This document shows, one piece after another, positions 30,685 to 39,817 of a stretch of DNA of 64,000 nucleotides. Origin of the DNA: Streptomyces varsoviensis (GTDB lineage Bacteria > Actinomycetota > Actinomycetes > Streptomycetales > Streptomycetaceae); the NCBI RefSeq assembly GCF_000718635.1, contig NZ_JOBF01000008.1, positions 124,001-188,000 of the forward strand. The letters run 5' to 3'. The stretch's first letter is position 1. Every line of letters starts with the position of its first letter. The translations under genes and the position numbers were made by a program. The notes under the pieces were generated by a model. It searched no databases, was not told the origin of the DNA, and saw nothing but the letters and a program-made list of their open reading frames with translations.

Positions 30685-31365
30685 CTAACCCTCACGAGAG
30701 CCGCCACCCAGCTCTCCCTCCCACCGGCGGTACAGCCGATGCGGCACCCCTGCCGCGTCCAGCACCCGCCCCGCGACGAAGTCCACCAGATCCTGGATGT
30801 GCGTCGCCCCCGCGTAAAACGCCGGAGAGGCGGGCAGCACCACGGCGCCCGCCTCGTCCAGTGCCACCAAGTGCTTCAGCGTCTGGCCGTTCAGCGGCGT
30901 CTCGCGCACCGCGACCACCAGCGGCCGCCGCTCCTTGAGCGTCACGCTCGCCGCCCGCTGGAGCAGATCCTTCGAGAGTCCCAGCGCGACCCCCGCCACG
31001 GAGGCCGTCGACGCGGGCACGATCAGCATCCCCTGTACGGGGTACGAGCCCGACGACGGCCCCGCGGCCAGGTCCCCGGCCGGCCAGTACCGCACCCCCG
31101 ACACATCCACGTCGAAGACGCCCGGCTTGCCGTCCGCGCCCCGGGCCAGCCACGCCGCCAGGTCCTCGCGCCAGTGCGCGTCCCGGAAACTGATGCCCGT
31201 CTCGTCCAGCAGGGTCAGCCGTGACGCCCGGCTGACCACCAGGTCCACGTCCTCGCCCGCGCTCAGCAGCGCGCGCAGCACCGCGGCGGCGTACGGCGTC
31301 CCGGAGGCCCCGGAGACCCCCACCAGCCACGGGCGACGTGCTCTTGTGTGTTCGTGCGGTTCCAC
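30685..31365 (-). CDS. ubiX: UbiX-family flavin prenyltransferase (MqnM-type)
   Basis: Makes prenylated FMN, the cofactor of UbiD-type decarboxylases. 226 residues. The N-terminal WLVGVSGASGTPYAAAVLRAL is the family's FMN-binding signature, and IVPASTASVAGVALGLSKDLLQRAA and RRPLVVAVRETPLNGQTLKHL are typical. It is close to the decarboxylase MqnL and the prenyltransferase MqnP on the same strand, so it should supply prFMN for menaquinone synthesis. In Streptomyces literature this gene has been called mqnM. Confidence 0.92.
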   Translation of the reverse strand: MEPHEHTRARRPWLVGVSGASGTPYAAAVLRALLSAGEDVDLVVSRASRLTLLDETGISFRDAHWREDLAAWLARGADGKPGVFDVDVSGVRYWPAGDLAAGPSSGSYPVQGMLIVPASTASVAGVALGLSKDLLQRAASVTLKERRPLVVAVRETPLNGQTLKHLVALDEAGAVVLPASPAFYAGATHIQDLVDFVAGRVLDAAGVPHRLYRRWEGELGGGSREG

Positions 31366-31467
31366 GACCCGAGCCTATCCGCCCGCCGCCCGCCCGCTCC
31401 CTCGGCCGACGGGCGGGGGCCGGCCGCCCCGGTGCGGAGCACCGCCGGCCCTCGGTCCGCCGGCCCC

Positions 31468-32385
31468 TCAGACCGTCAGCCCCCGCACCAGCAGGTCGAG
31501 CAGCACGCACACGAACAGCGAGATCCCGATGAAGCTGTTGGTCTGGAAGAACGCCCGGTTCAGCCGGGACAGGTCGTGCGGCTTGACGATCGTGTGCTCG
31601 TAGCAGAACGCCGCCGCGACGATCACCAGGCCGATCCAGAAGAACACCCCGGCGTCCGTGGCCAGCCCGAACCACACCAGCAGCGCCGTGGTCAGCACAT
31701 GGCAGACCCGCGCCCCGTACAGCGCGGCCGGGACGCCGTACCGGGCCGGGGTCGACTTCACCCCGTGCGCCCGGTCCGCCTCCACGTCCTGCGAGCCGAA
31801 GATCAGGTCGAAGCCGCCGATCCAGATGCCGACCGCGAGGCCGAGGATCACCGCCTCCCACGACCACGACCCGGTGACCGCGAGCCACGCGCCGACCGGG
31901 CCCATCGCCTGGGCCAGGCCCAGGATCGCGTGCGGGAAGTTGGTGAACCGCTTCCCGTACGGATAGACCACCATCGGCACCACGGCGATCGGCGCGAGCG
32001 CCAGGCACAGCGGGTTCAGCGCCGCCGCCGCGCCCAGGAACACCACGACCGCGATCAGCGCGCCGGTCCACGCGGACCGCACCGACACCGCGCCGGTCAC
32101 CAGCTCGCGGCCGGCCGTGCGCGGATTGCGGGCGTCGATCTCGCGGTCGATGATCCGATTGCAGGCCATCGCGAAGGTGCGCAGCCCCACCATGGCGACG
32201 GTCACCAGGAGCAGCCGCCCCCAGTGGATCTCCCCGTCCAGCCGGTACATCGCGGTGAGCGTGGCGATGTACGCGAAGGGCAGCGCGAAGACGGAGTGCT
32301 CGATCATCACGAGCCGCAGGAACGCCCGTACCTTGCCGCTGGGCTGCGTGGGCCCCGGCCCCAGTACGCCTTCGGCGGCCGACAT
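31468..32385 (-). CDS. mqnP: UbiA-type prenyltransferase of the menaquinone pathway
   Basis: Integral membrane enzyme that attaches the polyprenyl chain to the dihydroxynaphthoate ring. About 305 residues and eight or nine membrane helices. The two aspartate motifs are present: NRIIDREIDARNPRT and FGSQDVEADRAHG; both bind Mg-pyrophosphate. Start taken at the ATG 32383-32385; a GTG one codon earlier is also possible. Lies between the UbiX and UbiD homologues, a recognised futalosine-pathway cluster. Confidence 0.93.
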   Translation of the reverse strand: MSAAEGVLGPGPTQPSGKVRAFLRLVMIEHSVFALPFAYIATLTAMYRLDGEIHWGRLLLVTVAMVGLRTFAMACNRIIDREIDARNPRTAGRELVTGAVSVRSAWTGALIAVVVFLGAAAALNPLCLALAPIAVVPMVVYPYGKRFTNFPHAILGLAQAMGPVGAWLAVTGSWSWEAVILGLAVGIWIGGFDLIFGSQDVEADRAHGVKSTPARYGVPAALYGARVCHVLTTALLVWFGLATDAGVFFWIGLVIVAAAFCYEHTIVKPHDLSRLNRAFFQTNSFIGISLFVCVLLDLLVRGLTV

Positions 32386-32467
32386 CACTGCCCGTACTCC
32401 GGTGCGTCCCCGCGCGGCCGGGAATGCCCCGGCTCCGCGCTCTCCTCCGCGGTCATGGACTGAGCTG

Positions 32468-33925
32468 TCACAGCCCGTACTCCTTCCAACGCTTCGTCAC
32501 CCTTTCGGCGACCTCGGGGTCCGACTCGACCATCCGCGGCCAGCCGCCGTCGCGCGTGTACCCCTCCTCGGGCCACTTCGCCGTCGCGTCGATGCCCGCC
32601 TTGCCGCCCCAGAACTGCTGGTACGAGGCGTGGTCGAGGTGGTCGACCGGGCCCTCGACGACGGTCAGGTCGCGCCCGTAGTCCGTGTTCCCCAGCGCCC
32701 GCCAGGCGACCTCGTGCAGATCGTGGACGTCGCAGTCGGCGTCCACGACCACGATCAGCTTGGTGAGCGACATCATGTGCGCGCCCCAGATCGCGTGCAT
32801 GACCTTCTGCGCGTGCTTGGGGTAGCGCTTGTCGATCGCGACGATCGCGCAGTTGTGGAAGCCGCCCGACTCCGGCAGGTGGTAGTCGACGATGTCCGGC
32901 ACGATGATCTTCAGCAGCGGCAGGAAGAACCGCTCGGTGGCCCGGCCGAGCGGGCCGTCCTCCGTCGGCGGCCGGCCCACCACGATCGACTGGAGCAGCG
33001 GGCGCCTGCGCATCGTGACGCAGTCGATGGTCAGCGCGGGGAACGGCTCCTGCGGCGTGTAGAAGCCGGTGTGGTCGCCGAACGGCCCCTCCGGCAGCAT
33101 CTCGCCCGGCTCCAGCCACCCCTCGATGACCACCTCGGCCTGCGCCGGGACCTGGAGCGGAACGGTCTTGCAGTCGACCATCTCGATCCGCTTGCCCTGC
33201 ACGAACCCCGCGAACAGGTACTCGTCGATATCGCCGGGGAGCGGCGCGGTCGAGGCGTACGTCACGGCGGGCGGCGCCCCGAAGGCGATCGCGACCGGCA
33301 GCCGCTCCCCGCGCCGAGCCGCCACCTGGTAGTGGTTGCGGCTGTCCTTGTGGATCTGCCAGTGCATACCGATGGTGCGCTTGTCGTGGCGCTGGAGGCG
33401 GTAGAGGCCCAGATTGCGCACGCCCGTCTCGGGGTGCTTGGTGTGCGTGAGCCCCAGGTTGAAGAAGGAACCGCCGTCCTCGGGCCACGTGAACAGCGCC
33501 GGCAGCCTCTCCAGGTCGACGTCGTCGCCCCTGAGCACCACTTCCTGTACGGGCGCGGCCTCGCCCTTCACCTTCTTCGGCGGTACGTGCGCCATGTTCG
33601 CGAGCTTCCCGAACGCCTCGCGCACCCCGACGAAGCCCTGCGGCAGCTCGGGCCTCAGCAGCCCGCCGATCCGGTCGCTGATCTCGTCGTACGACTTCAG
33701 CCCGAGCGCCTTCAGGAGCCGGCGGTCGGTCCCGAAGACGTTCATGGCCAGCGGCATCGCCGCGCCCTTCACGTTCTCGAAGAGCAGCGCCGGGCCGCCC
33801 GCCTTGTTCACCCGGTCGACGATCTCCCCGACCTCCAGATAGGGGTCGACTTCCGCCTTGACGCGCTTGAGATCGCCGTCACGCTCAAGGGCTCTCAGGA
33901 ATGAGCGAAGATCGTCATAAGCCAT
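32468..33925 (-). CDS. mqnL: UbiD-family menaquinone decarboxylase
   Basis: prFMN-dependent decarboxylase of the late futalosine pathway. 485 residues from the ATG at 33923-33925 (MAYDDLRSFLRALERDGDLK). Conserved UbiD segments include TKHPETGVRNLGLYRLQ, GMHWQIHKDS and LPEGPFGDHTGFYTPQEPFP, the last carrying the catalytic glutamates and neighbouring residues of the prFMN site. Works with the UbiX and MqnP proteins encoded just downstream. 82 bases separate it from mqnP. Confidence 0.94.
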   Translation of the reverse strand: MAYDDLRSFLRALERDGDLKRVKAEVDPYLEVGEIVDRVNKAGGPALLFENVKGAAMPLAMNVFGTDRRLLKALGLKSYDEISDRIGGLLRPELPQGFVGVREAFGKLANMAHVPPKKVKGEAAPVQEVVLRGDDVDLERLPALFTWPEDGGSFFNLGLTHTKHPETGVRNLGLYRLQRHDKRTIGMHWQIHKDSRNHYQVAARRGERLPVAIAFGAPPAVTYASTAPLPGDIDEYLFAGFVQGKRIEMVDCKTVPLQVPAQAEVVIEGWLEPGEMLPEGPFGDHTGFYTPQEPFPALTIDCVTMRRRPLLQSIVVGRPPTEDGPLGRATERFFLPLLKIIVPDIVDYHLPESGGFHNCAIVAIDKRYPKHAQKVMHAIWGAHMMSLTKLIVVVDADCDVHDLHEVAWRALGNTDYGRDLTVVEGPVDHLDHASYQQFWGGKAGIDATAKWPEEGYTRDGGWPRMVESDPEVAERVTKRWKEYGL

Positions 33926-34012
33926 GCCATCAAGTATCAAGCACGCACTACCCTGGTCCCGTCACGGGGGCCGCCGGGCGGCCCGTTCCTTACCTCCGGG
34001 GGGCTCTCCACC

Positions 34013-34429
34013 ATGCTCAGGTATCTGCCGTTCCTGCTGATCCTGGCGCTGTGGATCTATGCCTTCATCGACTGCCTCAACACCCCGGAGAACGAGGTCA
34101 GGGGGTTGCCGAAGCTGGCATGGGTGTTCATCATCCTGCTCTTCGGCGAGGTCCTGGTCGGCCCGATCGCCTGGCTCGCCGCGGGCCGCCCGCGCGCCGC
34201 GGCCGGGCCCGGCGGGCGGCCGGGGGCGGGCGCCGGGCCGCGCCGGACCTGGGTGGCGCCGGACGACAACCCCGAGTTCCTGAAGTCCATCCGCGACGAG
34301 GGCGCTGCCGACGGGAAGCGGGCGGCGCGGGACGAGGAGCTGCTCAAGAGCTGGGAGGCGGACCTGCGCCGCCGCGAGGAGGAGCTGCGCCGCAAGGACG
34401 GCGGCGAGGACGCCCCGCCGAAGGCGTGA
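34013..34429 (+). CDS. PLDc_N-domain membrane protein
   Basis: 138 residues. The first 60 hold two transmembrane helices (YLPFLLILALWIYAFIDCL and LAWVFIILLFGEVLVGPIAW) arranged as in the phospholipase D-nuclease N-terminal domain; no catalytic HKD motif is present, so it is not an enzyme. A Gly/Pro/Ala linker follows, then a charged C-terminal coiled-coil (LKSWEADLRRREEELRRKDG). Common in Streptomyces next to mqnL; role unknown. Confidence 0.85.
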   Translation: MLRYLPFLLILALWIYAFIDCLNTPENEVRGLPKLAWVFIILLFGEVLVGPIAWLAAGRPRAAAGPGGRPGAGAGPRRTWVAPDDNPEFLKSIRDEGAADGKRAARDEELLKSWEADLRRREEELRRKDGGEDAPPKA

Positions 34430-34699
34430 ACGCTCCGCCGAAGGCATGAACGCCTCGCCGAAGGCGTGAACGCTCCGACAGCCGTTACGAATTCATCTCG
34501 TACGAATGCCGTACGGCCTGCTCCCGCACACATCTGATCCCGATCGGGACGCAAGATGACCACTCCGGTCAACTCCCGTCTCTTCACGGCCATTTGTTGC
34601 ATCGTTCACGTATCCACTCCTGCCCTTGGTGCGCACGCGCCGCGAGAGTCGGGTCCGGCCCGTGGGGGCCGGTAGGCGATTCGAGCGAGAGGGACACCC

Positions 34700-36130
34700 A
34701 TGCCCGACATGACCCGACGCAGACTCCTCGGCTCGGCGGCGGGCGCGGTCGGCGGCGCCGCGGCGCTGTCGCTGCTGCCGCCGAGCGTGCAGAAGGCGGT
34801 GGCCGCCGGACCGGAGCGGCGGCACGGTTCGCTGGACGACATCGAGCACGTCGTGCTGCTGATGCAGGAGAACCGGTCCTTCGACCACTACTTCGGCACC
34901 CTCAAGGGCGTACGCGGCTTCGCCGACCCCGACGCGCTGCGGCTGCCCACCGGGCGCTCGGTGTTCTACCAGCCGGACGAGGCGAACCCCGAGGGGTACC
35001 TGCTGCCGTTCCGGCTGAACACGCGGAAGAGCAGCGCCCAGGCGATCCCCTCCACCAGCCACGCCTGGGCCGTGCAGCACGAGGCGTGGAACGGCGGCAA
35101 GATGGACCGCTGGCTGCCCGCGCACCGCAAGGCGGACGGGAAGAACGGCCCGTACGTGATGGGCTACCACACCCGGCAGGACATACCGTTCCAGTTCGCG
35201 CTGGCCGAGACGTTCACCATCTGCGACAACTACTTCTGCTCGGTGTTCGGGCCGACCTGGCCCAACCGGCTGTACTGGATGACCGGCACCATCGATCCGT
35301 CCGGCACCCAGGGCGGCCCGATCACCAACAACACGGCGCCCACGCCGTACCGGTGGACCACCTACGCCGAGCGGCTCCAGCAGGCGGGCGTGAGCTGGCG
35401 CGTCTACCAGCAGCAGGACAACTACGGCTGCAACATGCTGGAGAACTTCAAGACCTTCAAGGACGCCAAGCCGGGCGACCCGCTGTACGAGCGCGGCATG
35501 CGCAAGCTCGCGGCCGACGCGTTCGAGGAGGACGCCCGCAACGACCGGCTCCCCGCGGTGTCGTGGATCATCCCCACCAGCACCGAGTCCGAGCACCCCG
35601 ACTACCTGCCGGCGGCGGGCGCGGACTTCGTCGCCCGGAAGATCGAGGCCATCGCCTCCAACCCGAAGGTGTGGCGCAAGACCGCCTTCATCCTCAACTA
35701 CGACGAGAACGACGGCCTCTTCGACCACGTGCCGCCGCCGACGCCGCCCGCCGGGACGAAGGACGAGTTCGTACGGGGGCTGCCGATCGGCGGCGGCTAC
35801 CGGGTGCCGTGCACGATCATCTCGCCGTGGACGGTGGGCGGCTGGGCCGCCGGCGACGCCTTCGACCACACCTCGGTGCTCCAGTTCCTGGAGCGCTGGA
35901 CGGGCGTCGAGGAGCCCAACATCACCGACTGGCGCCGCGACACCTTCGGCGACCTCACCTCCGCCTTCGGCTTCCGCCACGCCGCCCACCGCCCGCCGCG
36001 CCTCCCCCACGACACGGCCCGCCAGCTCGAACGCGCCAAGTGGGAGGTAGCCCACCTCCCCAAGCCCACCCTCCCCACCACCGACCAAACCCCTCCCCAC
36101 CAGGAACCCGGCCACCGCAAGCGCCGCTGA
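34700..36130 (+). CDS. Tat-exported phospholipase C / phosphoesterase
   Basis: 476 residues of the PlcN/PlcH-like phosphoesterase family (acid phosphatase and phospholipase C). The twin-arginine signal is TRRRLLGSAAGAVGGAAAL. The catalytic core follows: HVVLLMQENRSFDHYFGTLKG, then TWPNRLYWMTGT, and later YDENDGLFDHVPPPTPP with metal-binding Asp and His. It is shorter than full-length PlcC enzymes (about 680 residues), lacking the C-terminal domains, and ends in a Pro/His/Lys tail. Substrate may be phosphatidylcholine or other phosphodiesters. Phosphate regulation is plausible but I cannot identify a convincing PHO box. Confidence 0.88.
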   Translation: MPDMTRRRLLGSAAGAVGGAAALSLLPPSVQKAVAAGPERRHGSLDDIEHVVLLMQENRSFDHYFGTLKGVRGFADPDALRLPTGRSVFYQPDEANPEGYLLPFRLNTRKSSAQAIPSTSHAWAVQHEAWNGGKMDRWLPAHRKADGKNGPYVMGYHTRQDIPFQFALAETFTICDNYFCSVFGPTWPNRLYWMTGTIDPSGTQGGPITNNTAPTPYRWTTYAERLQQAGVSWRVYQQQDNYGCNMLENFKTFKDAKPGDPLYERGMRKLAADAFEEDARNDRLPAVSWIIPTSTESEHPDYLPAAGADFVARKIEAIASNPKVWRKTAFILNYDENDGLFDHVPPPTPPAGTKDEFVRGLPIGGGYRVPCTIISPWTVGGWAAGDAFDHTSVLQFLERWTGVEEPNITDWRRDTFGDLTSAFGFRHAAHRPPRLPHDTARQLERAKWEVAHLPKPTLPTTDQTPPHQEPGHRKRR

Positions 36131-36144
36131 CGCCGGGGCACGCC

Positions 36145-36184
36145 ACGGCCCGCGCCCTTCCCGTGGGGAAGTGGCGCGGGCCGT
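36145..36184. terminator. Bidirectional terminator between phospholipase C and ccsB
   Basis: ACGGCCCGCGCC at 36145-36156 pairs with GGCGCGGGCCGT at 36173-36184 around a 16-base loop that can itself form a short stem. It lies between two convergent genes, 15 bases from one stop and 12 from the other, so it probably serves both. Confidence 0.85.
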
Positions 36185-36195
36185 AGGTGTGGGGG

Positions 36196-37353
36196 TCAGA
36201 CGCCGGCGTAGGAGTGCTTGCCGGTGATGAAGATGTTGACGCCGTAGTAGTTGAAGAGGTAGCAGGCGAAGGCGATGAGGCCGAGGTAGGCGGCTTTGCG
36301 GCCCTTCCAGCCGGCGGTGGCGCGGGCGTGGAGGTAGGCGGCGTAGGCGACCCAGGTGATGAAGGACCAGGTCTCCTTGGGGTCCCAGCCCCAGTAGCGG
36401 CCCCAGGCGGCCTCGGCCCAGATGGAGCCGGCGATGATCGTGAAGGTCCACAGCGGGAAGACCGTGGCGTTGACGCGGTAGGCGAACTTGTCGAGCGTCG
36501 CGGAGGCCGGCAGCCGCTCCAGGGCGCCGTCCCAGCCCATCTGCACCCGGACCCCGAGCCGCGTCCAGCGGTCGCCCGCCGGGGTGTTCCGCAGCTTCGT
36601 CGCCAGCACGTCCCGCCCGGCCTTGCCGGCCGCCTGGCGGACCTCCAGACCGTCGCGGAAGCGGTAGAAGAGGGAGGAGACCGCGCCGACGTACAGCGAC
36701 GCGCCGGAGATGATCGCGCAGGAGACGTGGATCCACAGCCAGTACGAGTGCAGCGCGGGCACGAGCTGGTCGCTGGAGGTGTAGAGCACCGAGACGGCGA
36801 GGCCCAGGTCCAGGAGGATCGTGGTGACCAGCGGCAGGCCGAGCCAGCGGATGTTCTTCTTGGCCAGCAGCAGACCGAGGTAGACCGCCACCGCCACCAT
36901 CCCGAAGGTGGTGGAGAACTCGTACATGTTGCCCCAGGGGGCGCGCTCCACGGAGAGCGCCCGGGTGAGCACCCCGCCGAAGTGGATCACGGAGGCCAGC
37001 ACCGTCAGGGAGACGGCGATACGGCCGTACATGTCCCCCTTCTCGCTGCCGCCCGCCGCGCCCGGCCCGTCCGGCACGTCGCGGGCGCCGGCGACGGCGC
37101 GGGTGACGACCTTGGGGCGTTCGAGGACCGCGGTGCCCGTGCCGCCTTTCTGGGCGACCTGCACGGTCACGCTCTGCCGCGCCGGCTGCTCGGCGGTCAG
37201 CGCGGCGGCGGTGCGGCCGACCGCGCTGCGGCTGCCGAACACCCACTCCGCGATGTGCGCGAGGAAGGCGAGGGTGTAGACGGCCATCGCCGAATAGATC
37301 AGCACATTGCTGGTATGGGCCAGGTTCTCGTTGGCTGCGGCAGCGATGTTCAC
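36196..37353 (-). CDS. ccsB: Cytochrome c maturation protein CcsB (haem handling)
   Basis: System II cytochrome c synthase component of the CcmC/CcsA/CcsB tryptophan-rich family. 385 residues with about eight membrane helices. The haem-handling signature AAWGRYWGWDPKETWSFITW is intact, and conserved His residues lie in LVPALHSYWLWIHVSCAI and ATAGWKGRKAAY regions. A soluble, Ala/Gly-rich loop of 60 residues follows the first helix. Its ATG overlaps the resB stop by four bases. Works with ResB to deliver and attach haem outside the membrane. Confidence 0.93.
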   Translation of the reverse strand: MNIAAAANENLAHTSNVLIYSAMAVYTLAFLAHIAEWVFGSRSAVGRTAAALTAEQPARQSVTVQVAQKGGTGTAVLERPKVVTRAVAGARDVPDGPGAAGGSEKGDMYGRIAVSLTVLASVIHFGGVLTRALSVERAPWGNMYEFSTTFGMVAVAVYLGLLLAKKNIRWLGLPLVTTILLDLGLAVSVLYTSSDQLVPALHSYWLWIHVSCAIISGASLYVGAVSSLFYRFRDGLEVRQAAGKAGRDVLATKLRNTPAGDRWTRLGVRVQMGWDGALERLPASATLDKFAYRVNATVFPLWTFTIIAGSIWAEAAWGRYWGWDPKETWSFITWVAYAAYLHARATAGWKGRKAAYLGLIAFACYLFNYYGVNIFITGKHSYAGV

Positions 37354-39074
37354 GCGCGCGCTCCTTCGGAGGGATCAGCGGGGTCTGCGGGATCGGAGGG
37401 ATCGAGGCCCGGTTCCGGCTCCTCCGGTACGGGCATGGCGTGGGGCTGGAGCGCGAGCGCGAGGTCGCCGAGTTCCTCGGGCAGTTTCGCGGACTCGCTG
37501 CGGCCGAGGCCGCCGAGCTCCACGACCGTACGCCCGTGCTCGTCCGCGGCCGCCCGCACCCACACGCGGCGGCGCTGGATGAACAGGGACCCGGCGAGTC
37601 CGAGCAGCGCGCCGACCGCGCCGGCCAGGGCGGTGCCGTTGCCCGGCTGGTGGGAGACCTGGAAGGTGGCCCAGGTCTTGATGGAGTCGAACGTGAGGCT
37701 GCCGGCCCCGTTCGGCAGCTTCATGGTCTGGCCGACGCGCAGCAGTTCCGCGTAGGGCTTGCCGTCCTTGTCCTTGAACTGCGTCATCTTCGTCGTGTCG
37801 AGCTTGTAGACGCTCTGCGCCAGGCCCGAGTCCATGCCCAGGCTCCCGTGGTACGCCGTGAGCACCAGCGCGGGCGAGTCCAGCGCCGGGAACTGCGACA
37901 TCATCGTGCCGGTCTTGAGGTCCAGCGTCGGCACGAAGTTGCCCTGGAAGCCGATCTGGTCCGGCTCGCCGTCCTTGTCGCGGTAGTCCGGCACCTTGAG
38001 GATCGTCGACTCGGTGAGGTTCTGGCCGTCGACGGGCAGCGAGGCCACGGCGCCCTTGTACGCGATGTTGCCCTGGCCGTCCCGGACGGTGACGACCGGC
38101 GCGTAGCCGTGGCCCTGGAGGTAGACCTTGGAGCCGCCGGTCTCCAGCGGCTTGTTGACCTCGATGGTGGTCTCGCGCGGCTTGCCGTCCGTGCCGTCGT
38201 AGTACGTGACGTGGGCGCGGAAGACGCGCGGGGTGCCCCGCTCGGGGCCGGTGCGTTCGTAGCTGGAGTCGAAGCCGTTCAGGTCGAAGCTGAAGGGCTG
38301 GAGGTTGTTCTGGTCGAAGAGCGTGCCGGGCCTGAAGTCGTCGTACTGCGACATGGTGTTGGAGAACCCGTCGCCCTCGACGATCAGCTTGGAGCCCTCG
38401 GCCTTGAAGAGCTGCCCGGTCGCGAAGGCGACCAGCATCACGATCAGCGAGATGTGGAAGAGGAGGTTGCCCGCCTCGCGCAGATAGCCCTTCTCGGCGG
38501 CCACCGAACCGTCGGCCGCCTCCGTGCGGAACCGCTTGCCCCGCAGCACCTTCCGCGCCGCGGCCAGCACCTCCTCCGGCGCGGCCTCGGTCCGCCACGT
38601 GGTGTACGCGGGCAGCCGGGTCAGCCGGCGCGGCGCGCCCGGCGGCCGGCCGCGGAGCTGGCCCACGAACTGCCAGGTGCGCGGCACGATGCAGCCGATG
38701 AGCGAGATGAACAGCAGGATGTAGATCGCGGAGAACCACACCGAGCTGTAGACGTGGAAGAGCTGGAGCTTCTCGTAGATCGGCGTGACCGTGGGGTGCG
38801 CCTTCTGCCAGTCCTCGACCTTCACCGCGTCGACGCTGGTCTGCGGCACGAGCGAGCCGGGGATCGCGGCCAGCGAGAGCAGGAACAGCAGGATCAGCGC
38901 GACCCGCATGGAGGTGAGCTGGCGCCAGAACCAGCGGGCCCACCCGATGACGCCCATCGACGGCACCGAGCCCGGCGGGCCGCCCTCGGGCGACTCGACC
39001 GGCGCCGTGGAGAGCTGGGCGCCGGCCTCGCCGAGGCCCTGCTCCTCGTCGGCGGGGGTGGGTGTCTTCGCCAT
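37350..39074 (-). CDS. resB: Cytochrome c biogenesis protein ResB
   Basis: Partner of CcsB in the System II cytochrome c synthase (also called Ccs1). 574 residues. Three N-terminal transmembrane helices (VALILLFLLSLAAIPGSLVPQ and SVWFSAIYILLFISLIGCIV among them), a large extracytoplasmic domain at about 210-500, and a last helix (LAGAVGALLGLAGSLFI) before a cytoplasmic tail. The tail is acidic and Pro-rich. The conserved Pro/Gln-rich segment IPGSLVPQTSVDA is typical. Four bases separate it from ccdA. Confidence 0.93.
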   Translation of the reverse strand: MAKTPTPADEEQGLGEAGAQLSTAPVESPEGGPPGSVPSMGVIGWARWFWRQLTSMRVALILLFLLSLAAIPGSLVPQTSVDAVKVEDWQKAHPTVTPIYEKLQLFHVYSSVWFSAIYILLFISLIGCIVPRTWQFVGQLRGRPPGAPRRLTRLPAYTTWRTEAAPEEVLAAARKVLRGKRFRTEAADGSVAAEKGYLREAGNLLFHISLIVMLVAFATGQLFKAEGSKLIVEGDGFSNTMSQYDDFRPGTLFDQNNLQPFSFDLNGFDSSYERTGPERGTPRVFRAHVTYYDGTDGKPRETTIEVNKPLETGGSKVYLQGHGYAPVVTVRDGQGNIAYKGAVASLPVDGQNLTESTILKVPDYRDKDGEPDQIGFQGNFVPTLDLKTGTMMSQFPALDSPALVLTAYHGSLGMDSGLAQSVYKLDTTKMTQFKDKDGKPYAELLRVGQTMKLPNGAGSLTFDSIKTWATFQVSHQPGNGTALAGAVGALLGLAGSLFIQRRRVWVRAAADEHGRTVVELGGLGRSESAKLPEELGDLALALQPHAMPVPEEPEPGLDPSDPADPADPSEGARA

Positions 39075-39078
39075 CAGA

Positions 39079-39816
39079 TCAGACCTCGGGAACGAAGGAT
39101 TGGGTCCACGACTGCATATCGGTCACCATGCGGTCCCACGCCCCGGTGACGAGCAGCACGCCGACCGCGACGAGCATCAGGCCGCCGATCCGCATGACCC
39201 ACGTGTAGTGGCGCTTGACCCAGCCGAACGCGCCGAGCGCCCGCCGGAAGGCGACCGCGGCGAGGATGAAGGGCACGCCCAGCCCCACACAGTAGGCGAC
39301 CATGAGGAGCGCGCCGCGCCCGGCGCTCGCCTGGTCGAGGGCGAGGACGTTGACGGCGGCGAGGGTGGGGCCGATGCACGGCGTCCAGCCCACCCCGAAC
39401 AGGATGCCCAGCAGCGGCGCCCCGGCCAGCCCCATGGCGGGCTTCTTGTGGAAGCGGAACTCCCGCTGCCCGAAGAGGCTCATGATCCCCATGAAGGCGA
39501 GGCCGAGCACGATGGTGAAGGCCCCGAGGACCTTGGAGATGATCTCCTTGTGCGCCTGGAGCTGCCAGCCGAAGTTGCCGAACAGGGCGCCGCCGGAGAC
39601 GAAGACGGCGGTGAAGCCGAGGACGAAGAGCGAGGCCCCGATCACCATCCGGCCGCGCTTGGCGTTGCCGAGGTCGGTGCCGCTGACCCCGGTGACGTAC
39701 GAGAGGTAGCCGGGGACCAGCGGCAGCACGCAGGGGGAGAAGAAGGAGACGAGACCGCCGAGCACCGCGATGGGCAGCGCGAGCAGCAGCGCTCCGCTCA
39801 GGACGGTCTGGTTCAT
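39079..39816 (-). CDS. ccdA: Cytochrome c biogenesis protein CcdA
   Basis: Membrane thiol-disulfide carrier that moves reducing equivalents from cytoplasmic thioredoxin to ResA outside. 245 residues and six membrane helices. The redox cysteines are C29 in SFFSPCVLPLVPGYLSY and C147 in VGWTPCIGPTLAAV. One base separates its start codon from the resA stop. The gene order resA-ccdA-resB-ccsB is the normal actinobacterial System II operon. Confidence 0.94.
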   Translation of the reverse strand: MNQTVLSGALLLALPIAVLGGLVSFFSPCVLPLVPGYLSYVTGVSGTDLGNAKRGRMVIGASLFVLGFTAVFVSGGALFGNFGWQLQAHKEIISKVLGAFTIVLGLAFMGIMSLFGQREFRFHKKPAMGLAGAPLLGILFGVGWTPCIGPTLAAVNVLALDQASAGRGALLMVAYCVGLGVPFILAAVAFRRALGAFGWVKRHYTWVMRIGGLMLVAVGVLLVTGAWDRMVTDMQSWTQSFVPEV

Positions 39817-39817
39817 G

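Noticed and set aside
34500-34690. PHO box upstream of the phospholipase C gene
   Set aside because: GGTCAACTCCC, CTTCACGG and GTTCACGTATC are present, but they are not arranged as adjacent 11-base direct repeats. Too weak to annotate.
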